A DNA stretch of 64,000 bases from Saccharopolyspora erythraea NRRL 2338 (GCF_000062885.1 NC_009142.1:5941584-6005583), one strand, 5' to 3'. Shown: positions 45,564-54,669, numbered from the stretch's first letter. The notes: generated by a model not told the origin, from the letters alone. A program made the numbers and translations.

Positions 45564-46502
45564 TCACCAGCTGAAGAAGCTCACCACGGCGGCGTGGTCG
45601 GTGGGCCACTCGTTGCCCGCGTGGTCGGGAACGGGCGCGGGTTCGCCGCGCACCTCGGCGGTGGACGACACCGTGCGCGCCGAACCGGCGTGGTGCACGA
45701 AGTCGATGCGGTCCTGCGGCTCGTCGGCGCCGGTGGACCCGTCGTGCTTGGGGTAGACCGGGGACCACGTGTTTCCGGGCGTCGCCACCGGGTCCGCGTT
45801 GGCTTCGCGGAAGGAGTCGGCCAGACCCGCCTCGGCGACCGCGACGCTGGTCGGCCACTGGACGGTGTAGCCGCAGTGGCTGTCCTGCGCCGCCCCGGTC
45901 CAGTCCAAATGGGACGGTGCGTTGAAGTCGCCGGTGAGGAAGACGGGTGCGCCGCCGGCGCGCGCCTGCTCGATCTGCGGCGCCATCTTCTCCAGCGTCT
46001 CGCGGATCTCGTCGACGCGGCCGGAGGATTCCTCCCGGTCGAGGATCTGCTGCGGCGTCATGTGGTCGAAGCACGCGTCGTAGGGACCGTACGGGGTGTA
46101 GTTCAGGTGCACGGTCCACACGACCGCCTGCCTGCCGTCGTCGAGTTGCAGCCGCGCACCCACTCCGACGCGGGACTGGAAGCGCTCGACGATCGGATAG
46201 CGGCTCAGCAGCGCGACGTCGCCGGTCTGGTAGCTGTGCCAGCCGAGCCGACCGGCGAGCTCGTCGGCCAGCGTGCCCTCCGTCTCCTGCATGCCGAACA
46301 CGTCCGCGCCGCTGGAACGGACGAACGCCTCGGTCTTCGCCACTCCGTCGTCGACCTGGGTGCCGCCGTGCCAGGCGTTGAGCGAGACGACGCCGAAGGT
46401 CGCGTCGTCGTCGCCCGGTGGGCCCGCCGCGGCGGAGCCGGCCGCGGTGCAGAGCAGGGCTGCGGCCAACGGGACCGCCATCAGTCGACTGCCAGCGCGC
46501 AT
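45564..46502 (-). CDS. Secreted endonuclease/exonuclease/phosphatase family protein
   Basis: A 312-aa protein from the ATG at 46502 (GGAGGG upstream) with a signal peptide (about residues 1-28, ending SAAAGPP). The EEP fold motifs are VSLNAWHGG, MQETEG (catalytic Glu), VHLNYTPYGPYDACF, LTGDFNAPSHLDW (Asp/Asn pair), DRIDFVHH and the final TDHAAVVSFF (Asp-His). It is likely a secreted nuclease or phosphoesterase. Confidence 0.9.
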   Translation of the reverse strand: MRAGSRLMAVPLAAALLCTAAGSAAAGPPGDDDATFGVVSLNAWHGGTQVDDGVAKTEAFVRSSGADVFGMQETEGTLADELAGRLGWHSYQTGDVALLSRYPIVERFQSRVGVGARLQLDDGRQAVVWTVHLNYTPYGPYDACFDHMTPQQILDREESSGRVDEIRETLEKMAPQIEQARAGGAPVFLTGDFNAPSHLDWTGAAQDSHCGYTVQWPTSVAVAEAGLADSFREANADPVATPGNTWSPVYPKHDGSTGADEPQDRIDFVHHAGSARTVSSTAEVRGEPAPVPDHAGNEWPTDHAAVVSFFSW

Positions 46503-46582
46503 GCGGCACCCTCCATGCTCGATCATGACCGAAACAAGGTAGCACCGATCAACTGCGCGCAAAATCAGTTCGGGACGGCGGC

Positions 46583-46733
46583 CAGGTGAACAGAGGACTC
46601 GGCGCCCAGGTGATCAGCACGCGCAGCGGCCCAGGTGAACAGCAGGCGCGGCGGCCCAAGTGAACAGCGGGCGCAGCAGCTCAGGTGAACAGCGCGCGGC
46701 GACCCAGAGGAACGGAAGGCGCGGCAGCGCTCA
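46583..46733 (-). repeat. About 25-bp repeats downstream of, and including, the MerR stop codon
   Basis: On the minus strand, CTGTTCACCTG(G/A)GC recurs about every 25 bp from 46692 down to 46583 (five copies, one with CTGATCACC). The same CCTGAGC block also covers the MerR gene's stop codon (46731-46733). Confidence 0.7.
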
Positions 46734-47474
46734 GGAAGCCTCGCCGGGCTTCTTCTCCAGCAGCTCGATGAGCTTGTCGCCGAGAACCTCCGGGATGACG
46801 CGTTGCGCCGAACGCGCGGCGGCGGCGCTGAGCGCCGACATCACCAGCGTCCGCAGCCGTTGCAGGACGTCGGCGTAGTGCGGGACCTCGTCGCGGCTGG
46901 GCGTCCACTCCGCGGGCCCGAGGACGTGCTTGCGCACGACCTCGACGAGCAGACCCGCGACGTGGTCGACGTCGCTCTGCAGCTGCTCGGCCAGGTCCAG
47001 GACCTCGTTCAGCGGCACGCCGAGCGACACCAGCTCGCGGCCGGCGTCCAGCAGCTGCGGGCTCGGCGCGACGAACTTGGCGCCCCTGCGCTCCAGCAGC
47101 CCGAGATCCTGGGCGCGACGCATGTTCGACGGCGTGAACTGCTTGCCGAACATGGTCCGCAGGTCGGTGGTGGTGACCGCCCGCGGCGCCTCCTCGGCCC
47201 AGGACTCGCCCATCACCTCTTCCAGGCCGAGGACGTCGGCCAGGCTGCGGCCGGACTCCCAGGCCGACAGCATCTCCCTGATCTGGGCGAACGCGTACCC
47301 GCGCTCCAGCATGTTGATGATCATCCGCAGCCGGACCAGGTGCGCGTCCGAGTAGATGGCGGCGCGGCCTTCCCGCCGGGGCGGCGGCAACAGCTCGCGG
47401 TCCTGGTAGACGCGCACGTTGCGCACCGTCGTGCCCGCTGCCTGCGCCAAGTCGTCGATCCGGTACTCCGCCAC
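46731..47474 (-). CDS. MerR family transcriptional regulator
   Basis: A 247-aa protein from the GTG at 47474. The MerR winged helix opens the protein (YRIDDLAQAAGTTVRNVRVYQDRELLPPPRREGRAAIYSDAHLVRL) and is followed by a long helical effector region. There is no cysteine-rich metal-binding loop, so it probably senses something other than metals. TAGACT lies 7 nt ahead of the start. It stands alone, so it probably controls itself or a distant gene. Confidence 0.9.
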   Translation of the reverse strand: MAEYRIDDLAQAAGTTVRNVRVYQDRELLPPPRREGRAAIYSDAHLVRLRMIINMLERGYAFAQIREMLSAWESGRSLADVLGLEEVMGESWAEEAPRAVTTTDLRTMFGKQFTPSNMRRAQDLGLLERRGAKFVAPSPQLLDAGRELVSLGVPLNEVLDLAEQLQSDVDHVAGLLVEVVRKHVLGPAEWTPSRDEVPHYADVLQRLRTLVMSALSAAAARSAQRVIPEVLGDKLIELLEKKPGEAS

Positions 47475-47481
47475 TCCACGC

Positions 47482-47487
47482 AGTCTA
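47482..47487 (-). promoter_or_regulatory. -10 element of a probable leaderless promoter (MerR)
   Basis: TAGACT on the minus strand lies 7 nt before the GTG at 47474. Confidence 0.55.
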
Positions 47488-47619
47488 GTTGCCGTCGGGA
47501 TCAGGGTGCGGGCAACCGGGGATGATCTCCCCTCGCTCCCCCGGAGCGGTTGCGGGGGAGCCGCACGGGCCGGAGGAAAGGCCCACGGTGACCACACCAC
47601 GGTCGCGCCACCGAGGGGC

Positions 47620-48366
47620 TTACGACAGGAAGCCGCGCAGCAGGGAGGCGGTGCCCTCCAGGTGCTCGGCCATGGCCTTGCGGGCGGCGGCCGGGTCGCC
47701 GTCCAGGATGGCCCGCACGACCTCCTCGTGCTGCTCGTTGGAGTGCACGATGTTGCGCTCCAGCAGCGGGATCGCGTCGAGCAGCTCGTTGAGCCGCATC
47801 CGCACGTCGGCGACCGCCGAGGTCAGCGACGCCGAGCCGGTCAGCTCCGCGATCGCCAGGTGCAGCCGGGAGTCCTGCCTGCGGTAGGTGTGCAGCTCCG
47901 CCGTCCCGGCGCTGGAGAGCCGCGACACCAGGTGCGCGCGCTCGGCCTCGCCGAGCTCGCGGGAGGCGGCCAGCTCCGCCGCGCCGGTTTCCAGGACGTG
48001 GCGGTGGGTGAGGGCGTCGTGCAGGTCGACGCCCATCTCCCTGGCGATGCGCCGCGGGCCCTTGCGGCTGGCCCGCGGCGGTTCGACGTTGACGAACGTG
48101 CCGCCGTAGCGGCCGCGGCGCGACTCGACGTAGCCGGACTCCTGGAGGGCGCGGATCGCCTCCCGCAGGGTGACCCGGCTGACGCCCAGCCGGGTCGCCA
48201 GCTCCCGCTCCGCGGGCAGCCGCTCCCCCGGCGCGACGACGCCGAGCCGGATCGCCTGCAGCAGGCGCTCCACGGTCTCCTCGAAGGCGTTGCCCGTGCG
48301 CACCGCTCGGAACAACGCGTCGCTGGCGCGGTTGCGCAGCACCAGCGGTTCTTCCTCGCTCGTCAC
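47620..48366 (-). CDS. GntR family regulator, FadR/FCD subgroup
   Basis: A 248-aa protein from the GTG at 48366, preceded by GGGGGAG. The N-terminal winged helix includes ERLPAERELATRLGVSRVTLREAIRALQESGYV, and the C-terminal FCD domain has HRHVLETGAAELAA and the metal-binding histidine pattern. It is the last gene of the amine-utilisation operon and likely controls it together with the divergent permease gene. Its ligand would be a pathway intermediate (inference). Confidence 0.9.
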   Translation of the reverse strand: MTSEEEPLVLRNRASDALFRAVRTGNAFEETVERLLQAIRLGVVAPGERLPAERELATRLGVSRVTLREAIRALQESGYVESRRGRYGGTFVNVEPPRASRKGPRRIAREMGVDLHDALTHRHVLETGAAELAASRELGEAERAHLVSRLSSAGTAELHTYRRQDSRLHLAIAELTGSASLTSAVADVRMRLNELLDAIPLLERNIVHSNEQHEEVVRAILDGDPAAARKAMAEHLEGTASLLRGFLS

Positions 48367-48415
48367 CAGCTCTCCCCCGCACGTACCTCGTCGGGGGCGA
48401 CGATACGCCGCGCCG

Positions 48416-49183
48416 TCACAGCGGCGTGACGTACGCACCCGAGATGCCGCCGTCGACCAGGAACTCCGACGCGGTGATGAAGGAGGCGTCGTCGCTGGCC
48501 AGGAACGCGACGGCGGCGGCGATCTCGTCGGCCTCGGCGAAGCGCCCCATCGGCACGTGGACCAGGCGCCGTTGCGCGCGCTCGGGGTCCTTGGCGAACA
48601 GCTCGCGCAGCAGCGGCGTGTCCACCGGTCCCGGGCACAGCGCGTTGACCCGGATGCCCTCGCGCGCGAACTGCACGCCCAGCTCCCGCGACATCGACAG
48701 CACGCCGCCCTTGCTGGCGGTGTAGGAGATCTGCGAGGTCGCCGCGCCCATCTTCGCCACGAACGAGGCGGTGTTGATGATCGAGCCCCTGCCCTGCTCG
48801 CGCATGTGGGGAATGGCGTACTTGCAGCACAGGTACACCGAGGTCAGGTTGACCTCCTGCACCCGGCGCCACGCCTGGAGGCCGGTGTCCAGGATGGAGT
48901 CGTCCTCGGGCGGGGAGATGCCCGCGTTGTTGAAGGCGATGTCCACCGAGCCGTGCTCGCGCTTCGCGCGGGCGAACAGCTCCTCGACGTCGGCCTCGCT
49001 GGTGACGTCGACCTGGACGAACAGGCCGCCCACGGCGTCGGCGGCCCGCTTGCCCGCGTCGGCGTCGACGTCGGCGACGACCACCTTCGCCCCCTCCGAT
49101 GCGAACCGGCGGGCGGTGGCCAGGCCGATGCCGCCGGCACCGCCGGTGACGACGGCGACGCGGTCCTGAAGGCGTTGGGACAA
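48416..49183 (-). CDS. Short-chain dehydrogenase, probable alcohol step of the amine pathway
   Basis: A 255-aa classical SDR. The TTG at 49183 follows GAGGAG by 8 nt; a GTG 9 nt upstream is too close to that site. TGGAGGIG binds the cofactor, NNAG and the catalytic SYTASK are present, and VVVADVD suggests NAD(H). In this operon it could oxidise the hydroxyl of gamma-glutamylethanolamide to the aldehyde, feeding the aldehyde dehydrogenase (inference). It is also close to 3-oxoacyl reductases. Confidence 0.9.
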   Translation of the reverse strand: MSQRLQDRVAVVTGGAGGIGLATARRFASEGAKVVVADVDADAGKRAADAVGGLFVQVDVTSEADVEELFARAKREHGSVDIAFNNAGISPPEDDSILDTGLQAWRRVQEVNLTSVYLCCKYAIPHMREQGRGSIINTASFVAKMGAATSQISYTASKGGVLSMSRELGVQFAREGIRVNALCPGPVDTPLLRELFAKDPERAQRRLVHVPMGRFAEADEIAAAVAFLASDDASFITASEFLVDGGISGAYVTPL

Positions 49184-49283
49184 CGGGATCACTCCTCGGT
49201 AAGTGGTTGGGTATCGGGGGGCGCGAGCGCCGGCGGGTCGGGGTCCCCGGCGACCGCGCTGCTCGTCTCGACCGCGACCGCGG

Positions 49284-50654
49284 TCAGTCCGGCTCGGTGG
49301 CGATGAAGACGTTCTTGGTCTCGGTGAAGGCGTCGACCGCGTCCGGTCCCAGCTCGCGGCCCAGGCCGGACTGCTTGAACCCGCCGAAGGGCGTGCTGTA
49401 GCGGACCGAGGCGTGCGAGTTGACCGACAGGTTGCCCGCCTGGACCGCTCGCGAGACGCGCAGCGCACGGCCCACGTCGCGGGTCCAGATCGAGCCCGAC
49501 AGCCCGTAGTCGGTGCGGTTGGCGATGCGGACCGCGTCGGCCTCGTCGTCGAACGGGACCACCGCCACGACCGGGCCGAAGACCTCCTCGGCGAACACCG
49601 GGTCGTCCAGGTCGACCGGTGCCAGAACCGTTGGGGGATACCAGAAACCGGGCCCCGACGGGTGTTCGCCGCGGAAGGCCACCGGTGCCCCGTCGGGCAC
49701 ATGGGCGGCGACGCGGGCGCGGTGCTGAGCCGAGATCAGCGGTCCCATCTCGGTCTTCTCGTCGGAGGGGTCGCCGACCACTACACCTCGCACCGCCGGT
49801 TCCAGAAGGTCCATGAACCGCTCGTACACCGCGCGCTGCACGAGGATGCGCGAGCGGGCGCAGCAGTCCTGCCCGGCGTTGTCGAACACCCCGTAGGGCG
49901 CGGTGGCCGCCGCCCGTTCGAGGTCGGCGTCGGCGAAGACGATGTTCGCGCTCTTGCCGCCGAGCTCCAGGGTGACGCGTTTGACCTGCTCGGAGCATCC
50001 GGCCATGATCGACTTGCCGACCTGCGTCGAGCCGGTGAACACGACCTTGCCGACGTCGGGGTGCGTCACGAACCGCTGCCCGACCACCGCGCCCTGCCCG
50101 GGCAGCACCTGCAACAGACCTTCCGGCAGTCCGGCCTCCAGGGCCAGCTCGCCGATGCGGATCGCGGTGAGCGGGGTCAGCTCGGCGGGCTTGAGCACCA
50201 CGGCGTTGCCCGCGGCCAGCGCCGGGGCGAAGCCCCACGCCGCGATCGGCATCGGGAAGTTCCACGGCACGATCACGCCGACGACGCCCAGCGGCTCCTG
50301 GAACGTCGCGTTCACCCCGCCCGCGACCGGAATCTGGCGGCCGAACAGCCGCTCGGGCGCGGCGGAGTAGTAGTGCAGCACGTCGCGGACGTTGCCCGCC
50401 TCGCCGCGCGCGTTGCCGATCGTGTGGCCGGAGTTCTGCACCTCCAGCCACGCCAGGTGCTCGCGGTCGGCGTCGACCGCCTCGGCGAAGCGCCGCAGCA
50501 GCCGCGCCCGGTCGGCCGGTGCCAGGGCGTTCCACGACCGCTGGGCACGCACGGCGCGGGCGATCGCCTGGTCGGTGTCGTCCTCGGTGCACATCGCCAC
50601 GGTGCGGAATACGTCCTCGGTGGCGGGGTTGATCACGGGGTGGGCGGTGCTCAC
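49284..50654 (-). CDS. Aldehyde dehydrogenase
   Basis: A 456-aa NAD(P)-dependent aldehyde dehydrogenase. Family motifs are VIVPWNFPMPIAAWGFAPAL, VFTGSTQVGKSI, LELGGKSANIVF with the catalytic Glu, and the nucleophile Cys in FDNAGQDCCARSR. Its start overlaps the stop of the amidotransferase gene by 4 bp (GTGA). It probably oxidises a gamma-glutamyl amino-aldehyde to the acid. Confidence 0.93.
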   Translation of the reverse strand: MSTAHPVINPATEDVFRTVAMCTEDDTDQAIARAVRAQRSWNALAPADRARLLRRFAEAVDADREHLAWLEVQNSGHTIGNARGEAGNVRDVLHYYSAAPERLFGRQIPVAGGVNATFQEPLGVVGVIVPWNFPMPIAAWGFAPALAAGNAVVLKPAELTPLTAIRIGELALEAGLPEGLLQVLPGQGAVVGQRFVTHPDVGKVVFTGSTQVGKSIMAGCSEQVKRVTLELGGKSANIVFADADLERAAATAPYGVFDNAGQDCCARSRILVQRAVYERFMDLLEPAVRGVVVGDPSDEKTEMGPLISAQHRARVAAHVPDGAPVAFRGEHPSGPGFWYPPTVLAPVDLDDPVFAEEVFGPVVAVVPFDDEADAVRIANRTDYGLSGSIWTRDVGRALRVSRAVQAGNLSVNSHASVRYSTPFGGFKQSGLGRELGPDAVDAFTETKNVFIATEPD

Positions 50655-51379
50655 CGCATACCTCCAGAATCTCCGGCCGAGGCCGACAGCGCCTCGAACA
50701 GCCGGATGTCGTCGGTGTCCTCCTCGGGGTGCCACTGCACTCCGACCACGAAGCGGTGACCGGGCAGCTCGACGGCCTCGACGGTGCCGTCCTCGGCGTG
50801 GCCGGTGACCTCCAGCCGGTCGGCGACCCGGTCCAGCGCCTGGTGGTGGTAGCAGGGCACTTCGGCCTCCTCGCCCAGCGCCCGAGCGATCCGGCTGCCC
50901 GGCCGCAGCCGGACCCGGGTGCGGCCGAAGACGGCGGGCGCGGGCTGGTGGCGCTCGTGCGCGACCCGCTCGGGCAGGTGCTGGTGCAGCGACCCGCCCA
51001 GCGCGACGTTGAGCACCTGCGCTCCCCGGCACACGCCGAGGACCGGCAGGTCGCGGTCGAGCGCGGCGCGCAGCAGCCGGGTCTCCCAGTCGTCGCGCTC
51101 GGGCCGGGTCACCCGCACCGTCTCGTGCGGAGCGCGGCGGTAGCGCGCGGGGTCCACGTCGGCGCCGCCCGCCAGCACGAGTCCGTCCACTGCGGACAGC
51201 GCGGCCGACTCGCCGTCGGGAAGCACCGGCAGCAGCACCGGAATCCCGCCCGCCCGGTGGACCGCGTGCACGTAGCTGGTCGGCAGCAGTGCCGCGTCGC
51301 GCTGCCACACGCCCCAGCTCGCGGTCTCGACGTAGGTGCTGATCCCGATGCGGGGCCGGTCAGAGCCGCTCGAAACCAC
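50651..51379 (-). CDS. Gamma-glutamyl amide hydrolase (class I glutamine amidotransferase-like, PuuD type)
   Basis: A 242-aa protein of peptidase family C26. The catalytic Cys is in LGVCRGAQVLN and the His-Glu pair in VGVQWHPEED. PuuD-like enzymes release glutamate from gamma-glutamyl-GABA; here the substrate may be gamma-glutamylglycine or a related amide. The GTG start lies 20 bp inside the end of the glutamine synthetase gene, so translation is coupled. Confidence 0.9.
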   Translation of the reverse strand: MVSSGSDRPRIGISTYVETASWGVWQRDAALLPTSYVHAVHRAGGIPVLLPVLPDGESAALSAVDGLVLAGGADVDPARYRRAPHETVRVTRPERDDWETRLLRAALDRDLPVLGVCRGAQVLNVALGGSLHQHLPERVAHERHQPAPAVFGRTRVRLRPGSRIARALGEEAEVPCYHHQALDRVADRLEVTGHAEDGTVEAVELPGHRFVVGVQWHPEEDTDDIRLFEALSASAGDSGGMR

Positions 51380-52721
51380 GGATGCGCTCCCAGTCGGTAA
51401 CCGCGGTGTCGAAGGCGTCGAGCTCGACCCGCGCGGCGTTGACGTAGTGCTCGACGACCTCGGGCCCGAACGCCTCGGCCGCGACCTTGCTGTCGGCCAG
51501 CAGGCGGGCCGCGTCGCGCAGCGTCGTCGGCACGCTTTCCTTCTGCGCCGCGTAGGCGTTTCCCTCCAGCATCGGTTCCAGCGGCAGCCGTTCGGCGATG
51601 CCGTGCAGACCGGCGGCCAGGGTGGCGGCGACCGCGAGGTACGGGTTGATGTCGCCGCCGGGCACGCGGTTCTCCACCCGCAGCCCGTCGCCGTGGCCGA
51701 CCACCCGCAGCGCGCAGGTGCGGTTGTCCCGGCCCCACGCGACGGCCGTCGGCGCAAAGCTGCCCTTGGCGAAACGCTTGTAGGAGTTGATGTTCGGGGC
51801 GAAGAAGTAGGTCAGCTCCGGCAGGCAGGCGAGCTGCCCGGCGATGAAGTGCTCCATCAGCGGGGAGAACCCGTGCGGGCCGTCGCCCGGCAGCACCGGC
51901 CCGCCGGCGTCGCGCAGGCTCACGTGGATGTGGCTGGAGTTGCCCTCGCGGGCGTCGAACTTGGCCATGAAGCTCAGGCTCAGCCCCTCCTGGGCGGCGA
52001 TCTCCTTGGCCCCGTTCTTGTAGAGCGCGTGGTTGTCGCAGCTCGTCAGCGCGTCGGAGTAGCGGATCGCGATCTCGTGCTGGCCGAGGTTGCACTCGCC
52101 CTTGGCCGACTCCACGTACAGCCCGGCGCCGCCCATGTCGTTGCGGATCCGCCGCAGCAGCCGCTCGATCCGGCCGGTGCCCGCGACCGAGTAGTCCACG
52201 TTGTACTGGTTGGCCGGGGTCAGTCCTTCGTAGCGCTTGTCCCAAGCCTGCTCGTAGCTGTCGCGGAACACCAGGAACTCCAGCTCGGTGCCGACGTGGG
52301 CGGTGAGCCCGAGCTCGGCGAGCCGGTCGAGCTGGCCGCGCAGCACCTGCCTGGGCGACGGGGCGACCGGTTCGCCCGAGTGCCACAGCACGTCGCACAG
52401 CACCAGCGCGGTCGCCTCCTGCCACGGGACCAGCCGCAGCGTGGCCAGGTCCGGCCGCAGGACGAAGTCGCCGTAGCCGGTCTCCCACGACGTCATCGCG
52501 TAGCCGTCCACAGTGGTCATGTCGACGTCCACGGCCAGCAGGTAGTTGCACGCCTCGGTGCCGTGGTCGAGCACCTGTTCCAGGAAGTAGCGCCCGGAGC
52601 ACCGCTTTCCCTGGAGCCTGCCCTGCATGTCGGTCATGGCGACCACGACGGTGTCCACCGCGCCCGACTCCACCAGGCCGCGCAGCTCCTCGACCGCCAG
52701 CGGTTGATCGCTTGGCCCCAC
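51360..52721 (-). CDS. Glutamine synthetase family gamma-glutamyl amine ligase (GlnA3/GlnA4-like)
   Basis: A 453-aa GS-family protein. Typical elements are GTELEFLVF (metal-binding Glu), ESAKGECNLGQHEIAIRYSD, KFDAREGNSSHIHVSL and NRVPGGDINPYLA. Residues near the ammonium site differ from true GlnA, and the gene context favours ligation of glutamate to an amine. In Streptomyces, GlnA3 uses polyamines and GlnA4 ethanolamine; the ethanolamine-type permease next door favours GlnA4. GTG start with AGGGGAAG upstream. First gene of the minus-strand operon. Confidence 0.92.
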   Translation of the reverse strand: MGPSDQPLAVEELRGLVESGAVDTVVVAMTDMQGRLQGKRCSGRYFLEQVLDHGTEACNYLLAVDVDMTTVDGYAMTSWETGYGDFVLRPDLATLRLVPWQEATALVLCDVLWHSGEPVAPSPRQVLRGQLDRLAELGLTAHVGTELEFLVFRDSYEQAWDKRYEGLTPANQYNVDYSVAGTGRIERLLRRIRNDMGGAGLYVESAKGECNLGQHEIAIRYSDALTSCDNHALYKNGAKEIAAQEGLSLSFMAKFDAREGNSSHIHVSLRDAGGPVLPGDGPHGFSPLMEHFIAGQLACLPELTYFFAPNINSYKRFAKGSFAPTAVAWGRDNRTCALRVVGHGDGLRVENRVPGGDINPYLAVAATLAAGLHGIAERLPLEPMLEGNAYAAQKESVPTTLRDAARLLADSKVAAEAFGPEVVEHYVNAARVELDAFDTAVTDWERIRGFERL

Positions 52722-52764
52722 GGGCTTCCCCTTTCGGCCGCTCCGGGGACTCCCGGATGACTAT

Positions 52765-52777
52765 TGGTTCACTACCA
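52765..52777. promoter_or_regulatory. Possible GntR/FadR-type operator upstream of the ligase gene
   Basis: TGGT (52765-52768) and ACCA (52774-52777) form an inverted repeat with a 5-nt centre, 44 bp upstream of the ligase start. FCD regulators bind similar TGGT/ACCA arms, usually with tighter spacing. The divergent gap 52722-52987 holds no gene. Confidence 0.35.
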
Positions 52778-52987
52778 GACCTTTGCGGCACATCATGGGG
52801 AGCGACCGGGGAGGTGTCAACACCCGGCCGGGTGCGAACGGCGAGACGAGTCGGTTTCGTTCGACACCAGGCGGGAATCGCGGCGCGGTCTTGACAGCGG
52901 GCAGCCGTCGGCGCACTCTGCCCAACTATCCAAAGGGCCAGAGACATACCAAAACAGCCCGCCGCCGCACGCCGGGAGGAACATCTG

Positions 52988-54436
52988 GTGACCGCACAAC
53001 GACGACACCGCCAGCAAGTGGACTACGAGCACGTCGGCCACGACTACCTGGAGAACCGGTCGCTCAAGGGCGGTGCCGCGGGCTGGGTGCTGCTCGCGGG
53101 CCTCGGCGTCGCCTACGTCATCAGCGGCGATTTCGCGGGGTGGAACTTCGGTCTCGCCGAGGGCGGCTGGGGCGGCCTGCTCATCGCCACCGCGCTGATG
53201 GCGACCATGTACACCTGCATGGTCTTCGGCCTGGCCGAGATGGCCTCCGCCCTTCCCGTCGCCGGCGCCGGCTACGGCTTCGCCCGGCGCGCGCTGGGAC
53301 CGCTGGGCGGCTTCGCCACCGGTACCGCCATCCTCATCGAGTACTCCATCGCCCCGGCCGCGATCGCGGTGTTCATCGGCGGGTACGTCGAGTCGCTCGG
53401 GCTGTTCGGGCTCACCAACAGCTGGCCGGTCTACCTGGTGTGCTTCGCGGTCTTCGTCGGCATCCACCTGTGGGGCGTCGGCGAGGCGCTGCGGCTGATG
53501 TTCGTGATCACCGCCGTGGCGGCGGTGGCCCTGGTGGCCTTCGTGCTCGGCATGATCCCGGAGTTCTCCACCGACAAGCTCTTCGACATCGCCCCGACCG
53601 GCGCCGCGGGCGCGAGCGAGTTCCTGCCGTTCGGCTACGCGGGCGTGCTGGCGGCCCTGGTCTACGGGATCTGGTTCTTCCTGGCCGTGGAGGGCGTGCC
53701 GCTGGCCGCCGAGGAGGCCCGCGACCCTCGGCGCGACATGCCGCGCGGCATCATCGCCGCGGTGCTGGTGCTGCTGTGCTCGGGGCTGGCGATCCTGCTG
53801 GTCGCACCGGGCGGGGCCGGCTCGTCGGTCATCGCCGGGGCCGACAACCCCCTGCCCGCGGCGGTCCGCGCCGCCAAGGGCGAGGGCAGCCTGCTGGCCG
53901 AGGTGGTCAACTACGTGGGGCTGGCCGGGCTGGTGGCGAGCTTCTTCTCGATCATCTTCGCCTACTCCCGGCAGCTGTTCGCGCTCTCCCGCGCCGGGTA
54001 CCTGCCCCGCTGGCTGTCGGTGACCGGACGGCGCCGGACGCCTTACGCGGCCCTGATCGTGCCGGGCGCCATCGGCTTCGCGCTGGCGGCCATCACCCAG
54101 GACGGGGCGCAGCTGATCAACATCGCGGTCTTCGGCGCGACCGTGTCGTACGTGCTGCTGAACCTCTCGCACATCGTGCTGCGCCGCCGCGAGCCCGGCC
54201 TGGAGCGCCCCTACCGCACCCCGGGCGGCACCGCGACGACGGGCACCGCCCTGGTGCTGGCCGTGGCGGCGGTGGTCGCGACGTTCTTCGTCGACGAGGT
54301 CGCCGCGGCCATCACGGCGGCGATCTTCGTGGCGGCCCTGGCGTACTTCTGGTTCTACAGCCGCCACCACCTCATCGCCAACGCGCCCGAGGAGGAGTTC
54401 GCGGCGGTGGAGGCCGCCGAGGCGGAGCTGTCGTAG
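52988..54436 (+). CDS. APC-family ethanolamine permease-like transporter
   Basis: A 482-aa protein with 12 membrane helices. The stretch YVISGDFAGWNFGLAEGGWG is characteristic of ethanolamine permeases (Eat type) within the APC superfamily, and VAVEGVPLAAEEARDPRRDMPRG is the conserved cytoplasmic loop. It would import ethanolamine or a related amine by proton symport. GGGAGGA supports the GTG start. It is divergent from the catabolic operon. Its TAG stop lies in the first of seven 29-bp repeats. Confidence 0.9.
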   Translation: MTAQRRHRQQVDYEHVGHDYLENRSLKGGAAGWVLLAGLGVAYVISGDFAGWNFGLAEGGWGGLLIATALMATMYTCMVFGLAEMASALPVAGAGYGFARRALGPLGGFATGTAILIEYSIAPAAIAVFIGGYVESLGLFGLTNSWPVYLVCFAVFVGIHLWGVGEALRLMFVITAVAAVALVAFVLGMIPEFSTDKLFDIAPTGAAGASEFLPFGYAGVLAALVYGIWFFLAVEGVPLAAEEARDPRRDMPRGIIAAVLVLLCSGLAILLVAPGGAGSSVIAGADNPLPAAVRAAKGEGSLLAEVVNYVGLAGLVASFFSIIFAYSRQLFALSRAGYLPRWLSVTGRRRTPYAALIVPGAIGFALAAITQDGAQLINIAVFGATVSYVLLNLSHIVLRRREPGLERPYRTPGGTATTGTALVLAVAAVVATFFVDEVAAAITAAIFVAALAYFWFYSRHHLIANAPEEEFAAVEAAEAELS

Positions 54437-54624
54437 GCGCCCGCCGCGTCGCGGAGCTGTCGCAGGCGCCCGCCGCGTCGCGGAGCTGTCGCAGGCGCCC
54501 GCCGCGTCGCGGAGCTGTCGCAGGCGCCCGCCGCGTCGCGGAGCTGTCGCAGGCGCCCGCCGCGTCGCGGAGCTGTCGCAGGCGCCCGCCGCGTCGCGGA
54601 GCTGTCGCAGGCGCCCGCCGCGTC
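54422..54624 (+). repeat. Seven perfect 29-bp tandem units covering the permease stop codon
   Basis: Units start at 54422, 54451, 54480, 54509, 54538, 54567 and 54596. Each consists of GCGGAGCTGTCG, then three bases, then GCGCCCGCCGCGTC. The three bases are TAG (the stop) in unit 1 and CAG in units 2-7; otherwise no mismatch is seen. The last seven bases of each unit equal the start of the terminator stem that follows. Confidence 0.95.
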
Positions 54625-54656
54625 CGTCCGCCGCCCCCGTCGCCGGACGGACGCGG
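54618..54656 (+). terminator. First hairpin terminator after the permease gene
   Basis: CCGCGTCCGTCCG (54618-54630) pairs perfectly with CGGACGGACGCGG (54644-54656). Its left arm begins inside the seventh repeat unit. Confidence 0.8.
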
Positions 54657-54669
54657 CGGTTGCGGGCGC

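Noticed and set aside
54422-54624. A possible CRISPR array (29-bp repeats)
   Set aside because: The units are directly adjacent with no spacers, no cas genes are near, and the first unit is the end of a gene.
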